A DNA stretch of 64,000 nucleotides, from NCBI RefSeq assembly GCF_014647455.2, contig NZ_BMPF01000001.1:124001-188000 (forward strand), given 5' to 3'. The notes under the pieces are model-generated. The model did not search any database. It had not been told where the DNA came from and worked only from the letters and a program-made list of their open reading frames with translations. The DNA comes from Halarchaeum grantii. Lineage in GTDB: Archaea > Halobacteriota > Halobacteria > Halobacteriales > Halobacteriaceae. The translations under genes were made by a program, and so were the position numbers. Of the stretch, positions 55,578 through 64,000 are shown in pieces (positions within the stretch are counted from its first letter, which is position 1; the number at the start of each line of letters is the position of its first letter).

Positions 55578-57110
55578 TTATTCCTCCTGCGCCCAGTCGA
55601 GGGAGCGCTCGACGGCGTCGTCCCAGCGGCCGTACATCCGGTCGGCGTCCGACTGACTCATCTCGGCGTCGAACTCGCGGTCGACCTGCCAGTTCGAGCG
55701 GAGTTCGTCGATGGTGTCCCAGTAGCCGACGGCGAGCCCGGCGGCGTACGCGCTCCCGAGCGCGGTGGTCTCGTCGACTTCGGGGCGCGCGATCTCGGTC
55801 TGGATGATGTCCGCCTGTAGCTGGCAGAGGAAGTTGTTCTTCACGGCACCGCCGTCGACGCGGAGGCTGGTGGTCTCGACGCCGGAGTCGGCCTCCATCG
55901 CCTCGGCGATGTCCCGGGTCTGGTAGGCGATGGATTCGAGCGTCGCGCGCACGATGTGCTCCTTCTTCGTCCCGCGCGTCATCCCGACGATGGTGCCCCG
56001 CGCGCGGCCGTCCCAGTGGGGCGCGCCGAGGCCCGTGAACGCGGGGACCATGTAGACGCCGTCCGTGGAGTCGACGGAGCGCGCGAGTTCGGCGGTCTGG
56101 GCGGCGTTGTCGATGAGGTCAACGTCCTCGAGCCACTCGATGGCGGCGCCGGTGATGAAGATGGAGCCCTCGAGGGCGTACTGGACGGGCTCGCCGGACA
56201 TCTGGAAGCCGACGGTGGTGAGGAGTCCGTGCTCGGACTCGACGGCCTCGTTCCCGGTGTTCATCAGGTAGAACGAGCCGGTGCCGTAGGTGTTCTTCGC
56301 GTCGCCGGCGTCGAAGCACGTCTGTCCGAAGAGCGCGGCCTGCTGGTCGCCGAGCGCGCCCGCGACCGGGACCTCGGCGCCGAGGAACCCATCCGAGTCG
56401 GTGTGGCCGTAGTAGTTCTCGTCGCTCGACGGGCGGACCTCGGGGAGCATCTCGGCGGGGACGTCGAACTCCGCGAGGAGTTCCTCGTCCCACTCCATCT
56501 CGTGGATGTCGAAGAGCATCGTCCGCGAGGCGTTCGTGACGTCCGTGATGTGCTCGCCGGTGAGGTTGTAGATGAGCCAGGCGTCGATGGTGCCCATCAG
56601 GAGTTCGCCGTCGCGGGCGCGGTCGCGGAGGTCCTGCGAGCGTGAGGACTGCAGCTTCAGGGGCTCGGCGTTGTCGAGGATCCACTCGGTCTTGGTCGCG
56701 GAGAAGTAGGCGTCCGCCTCGAGACCGGTCTTCTCGCGGATCCACTCGACCTTGTCCGCCGCCTCGAGTTCCTCGACGCGGTCGGTCGTCCGGCGGTCCT
56801 GCCAGACGAGGGCGTTGTGTACGGGCTTGCCGCTCTCCCTGTCCCAGACGAGCGTCGTCTCGCGCTGGTTCGTGATGCCGATGCCTTCGAGTTGCTCGGC
56901 GTCGAGGCCCGCTTCCTCGAGGCCGCGCGTCACGACCTCCTGGGTGTTCTCCCAGATCTCCATCGGGTTGTGCTCGACCCACCCGGGCTCGGGATAGATC
57001 TGCTCGTGCTTCTCGTAGGCGTTCGCGACGACCTCCCCGCTGTGGTCGAAGACCATGAAGCGGGTTCCGGTCGTCCCCTGATCGATCGAACCGACGTATG
57101 TGTCTGCCAT
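55578..57110 (-). CDS. glpK: Glycerol kinase
   Basis: 510 residues, FGGY family. N-terminal VGSIDQGTTGTRFMVFDHSGEVV binds phosphate. ITNQRETTLVWDRESGKP, WILDNAEPL, LGDQQAALFGQTCFDAGDAKNTYGTGSFYLMNTG and the PAFTGLGAPHWDGRARGTIVGMTRGTKKEHIVRATLESIAYQTRD block are all typical. It makes sn-glycerol-3-phosphate, the substrate of the GlpABC dehydrogenase encoded nearby. The gene pairs with the downstream membrane protein in a two-gene operon. Glycerol is a major carbon source for haloarchaea because Dunaliella produces it. Confidence 0.97.
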   Translation of the reverse strand: MADTYVGSIDQGTTGTRFMVFDHSGEVVANAYEKHEQIYPEPGWVEHNPMEIWENTQEVVTRGLEEAGLDAEQLEGIGITNQRETTLVWDRESGKPVHNALVWQDRRTTDRVEELEAADKVEWIREKTGLEADAYFSATKTEWILDNAEPLKLQSSRSQDLRDRARDGELLMGTIDAWLIYNLTGEHITDVTNASRTMLFDIHEMEWDEELLAEFDVPAEMLPEVRPSSDENYYGHTDSDGFLGAEVPVAGALGDQQAALFGQTCFDAGDAKNTYGTGSFYLMNTGNEAVESEHGLLTTVGFQMSGEPVQYALEGSIFITGAAIEWLEDVDLIDNAAQTAELARSVDSTDGVYMVPAFTGLGAPHWDGRARGTIVGMTRGTKKEHIVRATLESIAYQTRDIAEAMEADSGVETTSLRVDGGAVKNNFLCQLQADIIQTEIARPEVDETTALGSAYAAGLAVGYWDTIDELRSNWQVDREFDAEMSQSDADRMYGRWDDAVERSLDWAQEE

Positions 57111-57130
57111 TGGTGGTCTCGTCGGGCGGC

Positions 57131-57142
57131 ATATTCTTTATC
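57131..57142 (-). promoter_or_regulatory. TATA-like element for glpK
   Basis: Read on the minus strand, GATAAAGAATAT lies 21-32 bases upstream of the glpK ATG at 57110, the spacing for a leaderless haloarchaeal transcript. AT-rich sequence with TAATAAAGGTTA-like content continues to about 57190 and may hold operator sites. Confidence 0.5.
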
Positions 57143-57385
57143 GACGACGCCGCCCGAGTGGTCAATATGAATTAACAATAATAAAGGTTACTCCCGGTGC
57201 CCATGCATCAGTAAACGGCGGGTCCCGTCGGTGGCCGGGGATGGCGACGGGGCGAGGTCGCGAGAACACGGGACAGACGCCTTGCGCCGGCGGTTCGGTC
57301 GGGTCGCTCGAACACGACTCGTACGGGGGGCGGGCGCGGCGACGGCGCCGGCTACCGCCGCCCGCCCGTCGCCGGTAAACTCGCC

Positions 57386-57844
57386 TCAGAAATCGGGGAG
57401 GTCGTCGGGCGCCTCGTAGTCGGCGTCCCAGTCGACGTAGTCGGCCTTCAGGCGGTCGGAGACGATGCGCCCGAGCTCGGTCAGCTCGGCGTTGATGGCC
57501 GAGACGGTGCTCCACGAGTCGAGGGCGGGGTGGAGGTCGCGCTCCTTCCAGTCCTCCGGGAGGCCGGGCGCGTGATAGCCCACGCGATCCGCGAAGTCGT
57601 CCCAGAAGAAGTCGAAGCCCGTGACCAGCCCGAGGTCCTCGACGATCTCCCACTCGGACTCATCGAGGTCGCTCTGCGCCGCCCACTCGGCGAACCCCTC
57701 CTCCCACGCGCCCTCCCGGAGGAAGGCGTCGAGGTCGTCTCTGTGCGTGTCGTTCGCGCCGGCGACGTCCACATCGTCGTAGTCGCTCAGGTCGGCGTCG
57801 GACTCGAGCTCGGGCGGGTCGGGCGTCTCGACGTCGAGGCTCAT
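57386..57844 (-). CDS. Acidic uncharacterised protein in the glycerol cluster
   Basis: 152 residues, strongly acidic (many Asp and Glu), no membrane segment and no recognised domain. It contains several Trp-rich motifs (WEEGFAEWAAQ, FDFFWDDFADRVGYHAPG, ERDLHPALDSW) suggesting a helical fold. The family appears restricted to haloarchaea. It lies between glpK and the divergent glpABC operon, 113 bases from glpA, and could share regulation with glpA or be independent. Confidence 0.65.
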   Translation of the reverse strand: MSLDVETPDPPELESDADLSDYDDVDVAGANDTHRDDLDAFLREGAWEEGFAEWAAQSDLDESEWEIVEDLGLVTGFDFFWDDFADRVGYHAPGLPEDWKERDLHPALDSWSTVSAINAELTELGRIVSDRLKADYVDWDADYEAPDDLPDF

Positions 57845-57915
57845 ACCTCCACGAGCGCGCGCCGACCCGAAGTAGGTTGTCCTCCCGGTCGTTTACTCGT
57901 GCCCCCGAGATAGGG

Positions 57916-57926
57916 GATAAAGATAA
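57916..57926 (+). promoter_or_regulatory. TATA-like element for glpABC
   Basis: GATAAAGATAA is centred about 37 bases upstream of the glpA ATG at 57958, giving a predicted leader of about 10 nt. Confidence 0.5.
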
Positions 57927-57957
57927 GGTGCGGGAGTGAGACGTACACACGAACCGC

Positions 57958-59676
57958 ATGGGAACGAGAACGGAGGTGCTCGTCATCGGCGGCGGCTCCA
58001 CGGGCTGTGGCGTCGTTCGCGACCTCGCGCGTCGCGGCGTCGACACGACCCTCGTCGAGAAGGGCACCCTAACCAACGGGACGACCGGTCGGATGCACGG
58101 CCTGCTCCACTCGGGCGGCCGCTACGCCGTCTCCGATCAGGCGAGCGCGCGCGAGTGCATCGAGGAGAACCGCGTCCTTCGGGACATCGCCGGCCACTGC
58201 GTCGAGGAGACGGGGGGGCTCTTCGTGAAGCGCCCGGAGGACGACGAGGAGTACTTCCAGGAGAAACTACAGGGCTGTCGGGACTGCGACATCCCCGCCG
58301 AAGTCCTCACGGGCGCCGAGGCACGCGAGCGCGAACCCTATCTCGCGAAAGACGTCGAGAAGGCCATCGCGGTGCCGGACGCCGCCGTCGATCCCTTCCG
58401 CCTCTGCGTCGCGAACGCAGTCGACGCCGAGAACCACGGCGCGCGCGTCGAGACACACGCCGAAGTCACCGACCTCCTCGTCGAGGGCGGCGAGATCGTG
58501 GGCGCGGAAGTCACGCACGAGTCCGGGAAGGGCCCCCGCGAGCACGGGACGCCCGGCGAAGTCGAGGAGATATACGCCGACCACGTCGTGAACGCGGCGG
58601 GCGCGTGGGCGGGTCGCATCGGCGACCACGCCGACCTCGACGTCGCCGTCCGCCCCTCGAAGGGCGTGATGACAGTGATGAACACCCGGCAGGTCGACAC
58701 CGTCGTGAACCGCTGTCGGCCGAAGGGGGACGCGGACATCATCGTCCCCCACGAGACGGCCTGTATCCTCGGCACCACCGACGAGGAAGTCGGCGACCCC
58801 GAGGACTACCCCGAGGAGGAATGGGAGGTCGACCTCGTCATCGACACGCTCAGCGAACTCGTCCCCATCCTCCAAGAGGCACGGACGCTCCGTTCGTTCT
58901 GGGGCGTCCGCCCGCTCTACGAACCGCCCGGAACGGGGACGCAGGACCCGACGGACATCACGCGCGACTACTTCACCCTCGACCACGAGGAGCGCGACGC
59001 GGTGCCGGGCATGACGAGCATCGTCGGCGGCAAACTCACCACCTACCGGATGATGGCCGAGTCCATCACCGACCACGTCTGCGAGAAACTCGGCGTCTCT
59101 GCCACCTGCGACACCGCCGACGCGCCGCTCCCCGGGAGCGAGCGTCCGGGCGACCTCGAGGCGGCGATGGAGCGCTTCGGCCTGCGCTCGCCGGTCGCCC
59201 GGCGGAGCGCCCAGCGCCTCGGCTCGCGGACCGAGGACGTCCTCGCGTCCTGCGACCCGAACCCCGTCGTCTGTAGCTGCGAGGGCGTCACGCGCGCGGA
59301 AGTGCGGGACGCCATCGACGACTCGGGCACCGACCTGAACGCCGTGCGAATCCGGACGCGCGCCTCGATGGGGAACTGTCAGGGCGGGCGCTGTGCGCAC
59401 CGAATGGCCGCCGAACTCCACCCCGAGCACGACGAGGCCACCGCGCGCGCGGCGCTCGACGAACTCTGGGCGGAGCGCTGGAAGGGCCAGCGCCACGCGC
59501 TCTGGGGCGAACAGCTCTCGCAGGCGATGCTGAACCGCGCGATCCACGGCGCGACGATGAACCGCGACAACGACCCCGCGCGGACGGACGACGCCGTGGA
59601 CTGGGACGCCTTCGACGGCGGGCGGTCGGACGCCGGAGAGGGCGAGGTCGGCGAGGAGGGCATCCATGGCGATTGA
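57958..59676 (+). CDS. glpA: Anaerobic-type glycerol-3-phosphate dehydrogenase subunit A
   Basis: 572 residues. FAD-binding [30 protein letters not shown] at the N-terminus, [31 protein letters not shown] and [12 protein letters not shown] mark the catalytic core. The C-terminal BFD-like domain carries an iron-sulfur site, CSCEGV followed by CQGGRC. With GlpB and GlpC it oxidises glycerol-3-phosphate to dihydroxyacetone phosphate and passes electrons to the quinone pool. The last codons overlap the glpB start by 11 bases. Divergent transcription from the glpK side suggests a shared regulatory region. Confidence 0.96.
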   Translation: MGTRTEVLVIGGGSTGCGVVRDLARRGVDTTLVEKGTLTNGTTGRMHGLLHSGGRYAVSDQASARECIEENRVLRDIAGHCVEETGGLFVKRPEDDEEYFQEKLQGCRDCDIPAEVLTGAEAREREPYLAKDVEKAIAVPDAAVDPFRLCVANAVDAENHGARVETHAEVTDLLVEGGEIVGAEVTHESGKGPREHGTPGEVEEIYADHVVNAAGAWAGRIGDHADLDVAVRPSKGVMTVMNTRQVDTVVNRCRPKGDADIIVPHETACILGTTDEEVGDPEDYPEEEWEVDLVIDTLSELVPILQEARTLRSFWGVRPLYEPPGTGTQDPTDITRDYFTLDHEERDAVPGMTSIVGGKLTTYRMMAESITDHVCEKLGVSATCDTADAPLPGSERPGDLEAAMERFGLRSPVARRSAQRLGSRTEDVLASCDPNPVVCSCEGVTRAEVRDAIDDSGTDLNAVRIRTRASMGNCQGGRCAHRMAAELHPEHDEATARAALDELWAERWKGQRHALWGEQLSQAMLNRAIHGATMNRDNDPARTDDAVDWDAFDGGRSDAGEGEVGEEGIHGD

Positions 59677-60919
59677 GGACGACGTCCTCGTCGTCGGCGG
59701 CGGCGTCGCCGGGATGACGGCGGCGCTCGCGGCGGCCGACGAGGGCGCTTCGGTCAGGCTCGTCACGAAGAAGCAGAGCACGCTCCGGCACGCGAGCGGC
59801 CTCGTGGACGTCCTCGGCTACGCGCCGGACGGGAAGCTGCTCGCCGACCCCTTCGACGCCCTCACCGACCTGCCGGCCGACCACCCCTACGCGCTCGTGG
59901 GCGCCGAGGCGATACGGGCGGGCCTCGAGCGCTTCGACGCCGTCGCGGGCGAGCTGTACCGGGGCGGACACACGGAGAAGAACGCCCTCCTGCCGACGCA
60001 CGGCGGGACGGTGAAGCCGACAGCCCGCTATCCGGCGAGCGCCGCCGCCGGCCTCGCGAGCGACGACCGGGACGCGCTGCTGGTCGGCTTCGAGACGCTG
60101 ACGGACTTCGACGCACCGCTCGCCGCCGAGCACCTCGAGGCGGCGGGCGTCCCGTTCGACGCGCGCGGCGCGACCGTCTCCTTCCCCGGCGAACCCCGGG
60201 CGGACGCGAAGGTGACGCGCTACGCGCACGCGCTCGACGAGGACGCGGACGGCGAACGCGGCCGCCTCGCCGCGCGGGTCGCGCGCGTCCACGACGGCGA
60301 ACCGCGAGTCGGCTTCCCGGCGGTACTCGGACAGGAGCACCCTGCAGATGTGCGCGCCGCCCTCGAAGCCGACCTCGACGCGGACGTCTTCGAGGTGCCG
60401 ATGGGGCCCCCGAGCCTCCCCGGCATCCGACTCGAGTACGCCTTCCGCGCGGCCCTCGACGACGCGGGCGTCCACACCGTCCGCCGGCCGGTCGTCGACT
60501 ACGAGACGGACGGTGAGGGTCGGCTCAGCGCCGCCGTCGTCGAGCGCAACGGCCAGCACATCCCCCACTACGCCGACTCGTTCGTGCTCGCGACTGGAGG
60601 ATTGGTCGGGAAGGGCCTCGATTCGGACCGCGAGGCCGTTCGCGAACCCGTCTTCGACTGCCACGTCCCCCAGCCCGAGGACCGCTACGACTGGTTCCGC
60701 GACGAGGCGTTCGGCGAGCAGCCCTACGCGCGCTTCGGCGTCGACGTGGGCGACGACCTCCGCCCGCGCGACGAGGACGGACGCATCGAGTTCGAGAACC
60801 TCCGCGCCGCCGGGAGCGTCATCGGCGGCTACGACTTCGCCACCGAGTGCTCCGGAACGGGCGTCAGCCTCGCGACGGGCGACGCCGCCGGAGCGGCCGC
60901 AGGAGCTGATACCCAATGA
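59666..60919 (+). CDS. glpB: Glycerol-3-phosphate dehydrogenase subunit B
   Basis: 417 residues. The N-terminal flavin-binding segment is [55 protein letters not shown] later [31 protein letters not shown] belongs to the second half, and [27 protein letters not shown] ends the protein. GlpB carries the electron-transfer flavin that joins GlpA to membrane-bound GlpC. Its start lies inside glpA and its stop overlaps the glpC start by 4 bases (ATGA), showing tight coupling across glpABC. Confidence 0.95.
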   Translation: MAIEDDVLVVGGGVAGMTAALAAADEGASVRLVTKKQSTLRHASGLVDVLGYAPDGKLLADPFDALTDLPADHPYALVGAEAIRAGLERFDAVAGELYRGGHTEKNALLPTHGGTVKPTARYPASAAAGLASDDRDALLVGFETLTDFDAPLAAEHLEAAGVPFDARGATVSFPGEPRADAKVTRYAHALDEDADGERGRLAARVARVHDGEPRVGFPAVLGQEHPADVRAALEADLDADVFEVPMGPPSLPGIRLEYAFRAALDDAGVHTVRRPVVDYETDGEGRLSAAVVERNGQHIPHYADSFVLATGGLVGKGLDSDREAVREPVFDCHVPQPEDRYDWFRDEAFGEQPYARFGVDVGDDLRPRDEDGRIEFENLRAAGSVIGGYDFATECSGTGVSLATGDAAGAAAGADTQ

Positions 60920-62250
60920 GTGACGCAGAATCCCCCAGCGACGACTTCGAACCGATAGAGGTGTTCCCCGACGAGGAGACGCCCGACCTCCGTCCGGGCG
61001 CCGACGACTGCTACAAGTGCTCGACGTGCGACACGAACTGCCCGGTCGCGGAGGTCGACGACGACTTCCCCGGCCCGAAGTTCCAGGGCCCCGAGCAGTG
61101 GCGCCTCAAGCGCAAGGAGGACGCCTCCGTCGACGACTCCATCTCGAAGTGCTCGAACTGCATGCGCTGTGACTCCGCGTGCCCCAGCGACGTGGGGCTC
61201 TCCCAGATGCACAACACCGCGCGCGCCGAGTACGTCGAGGAGGAGCTCTCGAAGACGAGCCTCACCTACTGGCGCAACCGCATCCTCGCGAACTACCGGA
61301 CGTCCGCGTTCCTCGCGAGCAAGGTCCCCCGCATCGCGAACTTCGCGATGAACTTCGGGCCGGCGCGCTGGGCGATGGAGAAGACGCTCGGCGTCACGAG
61401 CGAGCGCGAGTTCCCCGAGTTCGCCACGGAGACCTTCCGCGAGTGGTGGGAGCGACAGGGCGGCGCGGACGGGTCGCGCGAACGCGCCCGCGAGGCACGC
61501 GAGCGCCGCGGCGAGGACGTCGACGCCGACAAAAGGGTCGCGTACTTCCACGGCTGTTACGCGAACTACAACACCCCGGAGGTCGCGAAATCCCTCGTCC
61601 GGGTGTTCGAGCACTTCGGCTACGAGCTCGTCGTCCCCGAGCAGCGCTGCTCGGGCACCCCGATGTTCGCGAACGGGATGCTCGACGACGCCGAGCGCCA
61701 CGCCGAGGTGAACGTCTCCTCGATGGGCGACCTCATCGAACAGGGCTATGACGCCATCGCGTCGTGTACGTCGTGCTCGATGGCGCTCCGACAGGAGTAC
61801 CCGGAGCTCTTCGACATCGACGGCATCGAGGACGTCGCCGAGAACACGTGGGAGGCCCTCGAGTACCTGCGCGTGCAGGAGGACCTCTCGGGCGAACTCG
61901 CCGGCGCGGAAGTCGAGGACGAGCACCTCGCGTCGCTCGCCTACCACGCGCCGTGTCACGCCCGCAATCAGGGCTTGGACGGGCAGGCGCTCGAGCTCTT
62001 CGATGACCTCGCGGGCGTCGACGCGGAGGACGTCGGCGACTCCTGCTCCGGTATCTCCGGGACGTACGGTTGGAAGGAGGAGAAGTACGAGACGTCGATG
62101 AAGATCGGCGAGGAGATGTTCGACCACATGGAGGACGCCGAGGGCGAGGTCGGCATGACGGAGTGTCCGACCTGCGCGATGCAGATGGAGCACGGCACCG
62201 GCTACGAGATCCGACACCCGCTCGAAGTCGTCGCCGCGGCGCTCACGTAG
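60916..62250 (+). CDS. glpC: Glycerol-3-phosphate dehydrogenase Fe-S subunit C
   Basis: 444 residues. Two N-terminal 4Fe-4S motifs, CYKCSTCDTNCPVAE and CSNCMRCDSACPSDVG, are followed by a helical stretch (about 120-190). Two CCG-type domains then occur: YFHGCYANYN with RCSGTPMFANG, and YHAPCHARNQ with SCSGISGTYG plus ECPTCAMQM. GlpC takes electrons from GlpAB and reduces menaquinone, linking glycerol use to the menaquinone genes elsewhere in the window. There is no strong membrane helix, so binding to the membrane is presumably peripheral. Confidence 0.95.
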   Translation: MSDAESPSDDFEPIEVFPDEETPDLRPGADDCYKCSTCDTNCPVAEVDDDFPGPKFQGPEQWRLKRKEDASVDDSISKCSNCMRCDSACPSDVGLSQMHNTARAEYVEEELSKTSLTYWRNRILANYRTSAFLASKVPRIANFAMNFGPARWAMEKTLGVTSEREFPEFATETFREWWERQGGADGSRERAREARERRGEDVDADKRVAYFHGCYANYNTPEVAKSLVRVFEHFGYELVVPEQRCSGTPMFANGMLDDAERHAEVNVSSMGDLIEQGYDAIASCTSCSMALRQEYPELFDIDGIEDVAENTWEALEYLRVQEDLSGELAGAEVEDEHLASLAYHAPCHARNQGLDGQALELFDDLAGVDAEDVGDSCSGISGTYGWKEEKYETSMKIGEEMFDHMEDAEGEVGMTECPTCAMQMEHGTGYEIRHPLEVVAAALT

Positions 62251-62291
62251 GCCCGCCGCGTTTACGTCGCCGGCGCCCCTCGAACGACGCG

Positions 62292-63332
62292 ATGCCCGAA
62301 CCCAGACGCCCTCGGCCGGACGCGCAGGTCGAGGAACTCCCCCTCCTCACTGACACCGCGACGGTGACGCGCGTGGACGCGCTCGATGAACGGCGCGGCG
62401 ACGAGATACGGCGCGCCGTCCACCGACTCCTCCGCGAGCACGGCGCGGACGTGACGCGCCACATCGACGACGACGGGATCGCGTGGAACGCCCTCGAACG
62501 GGAGCTCCACGATATCGACCTCCCGCGAGTGACGCGGCGGAAACTCGGCGTGCTCCGGGAGCGCCACGAGCGCGACTACCCCTCGCTCGTCGAGGTCGCC
62601 TTCGACCCCGCGACCGAGTTCGACTTCGCGCCCGGCCAGTTCGTCACCATCCGCTTTCGCGGCACGCCGCGCCCGTACTCGCTCGCGTCCTCGCCGAACG
62701 ACGAGGAGCTGTCGCTCTGCGTCCGCCGCGTGCCGGGCGGGCGCCTCTCCGAGAAGCTCTGCACGGACCTCGAACCCGGCGACCACCTCCCCGAACTGCG
62801 CGGGCCGAACGGCGACTTCACCCTGCAGGACCACTCCGCGAGGGACATGGCCTTCCTCGCGACGGGGACGGGCGTCGCGCCGCTGCGCTCGATGATCCGC
62901 TACGTCTTCGAGGAGGGGCTCGACACCTACGAGGGCGAGGCCCGCGACATCTGGCTCTTCCTCGGCACCGCGTGGGCGGACGACTGCGCCTTCCGCGAGG
63001 AGTTCCGCGCGCTCGACGCCGCCCACGAGCACTTCCACTACGTCCCGTGTCTCACGCGCGAACGCTACCTCACGGGCTGGACGGGCGAGACGGGCTACGT
63101 CCAGCAGACGCTCCTGAAGTACGTCGAGGACGGCGTCGAGGCGCCCGACCTGAGCGTGGGTCTCCGCGAGTTCCTCGACGCCGAGCCCGAGACGGACATC
63201 GACGCGCGCATCGACCCCACGGAGCTCGAAGTGTACGCTTGCGGGGTGTCCGCGATGGTGCAGACGCTCGAGGACGTCTGCTCGTGCGTCGGCGTCTCCG
63301 GCGGCGACATCCGCGGCGAGGGCTACGGGTAG
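62292..63332 (+). CDS. Ferredoxin-NAD(P) reductase-like flavoprotein
   Basis: 346 residues. A haloarchaeal N-terminal region (about 1-110) is followed by a ferredoxin-reductase core: FDFAPGQFVTIRFRGTPRPYSLASSPND binds FAD (RPYS), then DHLPELRGPNGDFTL, the NAD(P)-binding FLATGTGVAPLRSMI, and a terminal ELEVYACGVSAMVQTLEDVC with the catalytic Cys region. It passes electrons between a nicotinamide and an iron-sulfur or heme partner, not named by sequence. It lies 41 bases after glpC, but GTTTACGT at about 62258-62265 is a TATA-like element about 28 bases upstream, so it may be expressed separately. Confidence 0.85.
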   Translation: MPEPRRPRPDAQVEELPLLTDTATVTRVDALDERRGDEIRRAVHRLLREHGADVTRHIDDDGIAWNALERELHDIDLPRVTRRKLGVLRERHERDYPSLVEVAFDPATEFDFAPGQFVTIRFRGTPRPYSLASSPNDEELSLCVRRVPGGRLSEKLCTDLEPGDHLPELRGPNGDFTLQDHSARDMAFLATGTGVAPLRSMIRYVFEEGLDTYEGEARDIWLFLGTAWADDCAFREEFRALDAAHEHFHYVPCLTRERYLTGWTGETGYVQQTLLKYVEDGVEAPDLSVGLREFLDAEPETDIDARIDPTELEVYACGVSAMVQTLEDVCSCVGVSGGDIRGEGYG

Positions 63333-63386
63333 CGCGGCGTGCGGTGACGACACACGTAAGGCCCGGTGGTGACTACTCTCGCGGCA

Positions 63387-64000
63387 ATGAGTGACAGCGC
63401 GCGCGACGGCGAGGGGTCGGTGCGGCTCGTCGGGACCGCGCACGTCTCCGCGGACTCCGTCGCGGAGGTCGAACGCGTCATCGAGGAAGAAGACCCGGAC
63501 ACGGTGGCGGTCGAGCTCGACGAGGGGCGCTACCGGCAGATGAAGGGCGAGACGCCCGACGAGATCGCGCCGGCAGACCTCCTGCAGGGGAGCATGGCGC
63601 TCCAGTTCCTCGCGTACTGGCTGCTCTCCTACGTCCAACAGCGCATGGGCGAGCGCTTCGACATCCAGCCGGGCGCGGACATGCTCGCCGCCGTCGAGAC
63701 GGCCGAAGCCATCGGGAGCGACGTCGCGCTCGTCGACCGCGACATCCAGGTGACGATCCAGCGCTTCTGGGCGCGCATGAGCGCGTGGGAGAAACTGCGG
63801 ATGGTCGGCCAGCTCGCGCTCGCCGTCCTCGGCGTCGGCGGCGGCAAAGAGGAGGAGATGTCGATGGCGGACCTCACGGACGCCGACGTCGTCTCCGCGA
63901 TGATGGAGGAGTTCCGCCAGTTCAGTCCCGAGGGCGCCGAGGCGCTCATCGACGAGCGCGACGCCTACCTCGCGCACAACATCGTGAACCTCCGCGAGCA
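63387..64000 (+). CDS. TraB/PrgY-family membrane protein, N-terminal part (3' end outside window)
   Basis: The first 204 residues are present; the frame is open to the window edge. VRLVGTAHVSADSVAEVERVIEEEDPDTVAVELDEGRYRQM contains the two family signatures GTAHVS and VAVELD. LLQGSMALQFLAYWLLSYVQQRMGERFDIQPGADMLAAVETAE and IGSDVALVDRDIQVTIQRFWARM continue the family pattern, related to the EreA/ChaN-like fold. Membrane helices are expected in the missing C-terminal half. The function in archaea is unknown; enterococcal homologues limit pheromone activity. A TATA-like ACGTAAGG lies about 30 bases upstream. Confidence 0.85.
   Translation, partial: MSDSARDGEGSVRLVGTAHVSADSVAEVERVIEEEDPDTVAVELDEGRYRQMKGETPDEIAPADLLQGSMALQFLAYWLLSYVQQRMGERFDIQPGADMLAAVETAEAIGSDVALVDRDIQVTIQRFWARMSAWEKLRMVGQLALAVLGVGGGKEEEMSMADLTDADVVSAMMEEFRQFSPEGAEALIDERDAYLAHNIVNLRE

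Noticed and set aside
57111-57385. A 92-residue plus-strand gene between glpK and the acidic protein
   Set aside because: It starts inside the glpK coding region, spans the glpK promoter, and its translation is Gly/Arg-rich with no domain.

Overview
The window is a gene-dense stretch of a haloarchaeal (class Halobacteria) chromosome. The evidence is the very high GC content, acidic proteins rich in Asp and Glu, archaeal r-proteins L1, L10 (P0 type) and L12 (P1 type), many apparently leaderless genes with a TATA-like element about 25-30 bases before the start codon, and an archaeal S-layer N-glycosylation (agl) locus with an AglB oligosaccharyltransferase. I cannot name the genus. No rRNA, tRNA, CRISPR array or intact insertion sequence was recognised.

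Layout. 1-7234: the end of a sensor kinase, a Tat-exported lamin-tail protein, a small membrane protein, a cupin and a 1554-residue secreted subtilisin-like protease with PKD domains and a C-terminal anchor. 7458-9599: the L1-L10-L12 operon with a leader of about 75 nt. 9733-21540: housekeeping and conserved genes, including a TctA-like permease, a lipoprotein, cysS, CbiX with a DR2241-type Fe-S protein, Trm112, purA, a small wHTH regulator, a large coiled-coil protein and two small conserved proteins. 21541-26761: a sulfite-oxidase-fold molybdoenzyme and the menaquinone cluster menF-menD-(membrane protein)-menB. 26769-29024: a malic enzyme fused to a phosphotransacetylase domain.

30347-52490 is the protein-glycosylation island. 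It holds aglJ, a hexapeptide-repeat sugar nucleotidyltransferase, glmS, a Wzx/AglR-type flippase, one GT2 and four GT4 glycosyltransferases, two intact alkaline-phosphatase-superfamily (sulfatase-like) proteins, one clearly decayed sulfatase, a C-terminal stub of another, aglF, aglM, aglB and a DUF368 membrane protein directly after aglB. The parts fit one pathway. AglF and AglM supply UDP-glucuronate, GlmS and the nucleotidyltransferase supply amino sugar, AglJ primes dolichyl phosphate and the GTs extend it. The flippase exports the lipid-linked glycan, AglB transfers it to protein, and the DUF368 protein could return the spent dolichyl phosphate. By eye the middle of the island is less GC-rich than its flanks and carries broken genes, as expected of a locus under diversifying exchange.

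52539-54431 holds two small conserved proteins and a divergent Orc1/Cdc6-like AAA+ protein. 54495-62250 is a glycerol catabolism cluster: a multi-spanning membrane protein next to glpK, an uncharacterised acidic protein, and divergent glpA-glpB-glpC. It is followed by a ferredoxin-reductase-like flavoprotein and the 5' part of a TraB-family membrane protein that runs off the window. Genes are tightly packed, and four convergent gene pairs overlap at their stop codons by exactly four bases.
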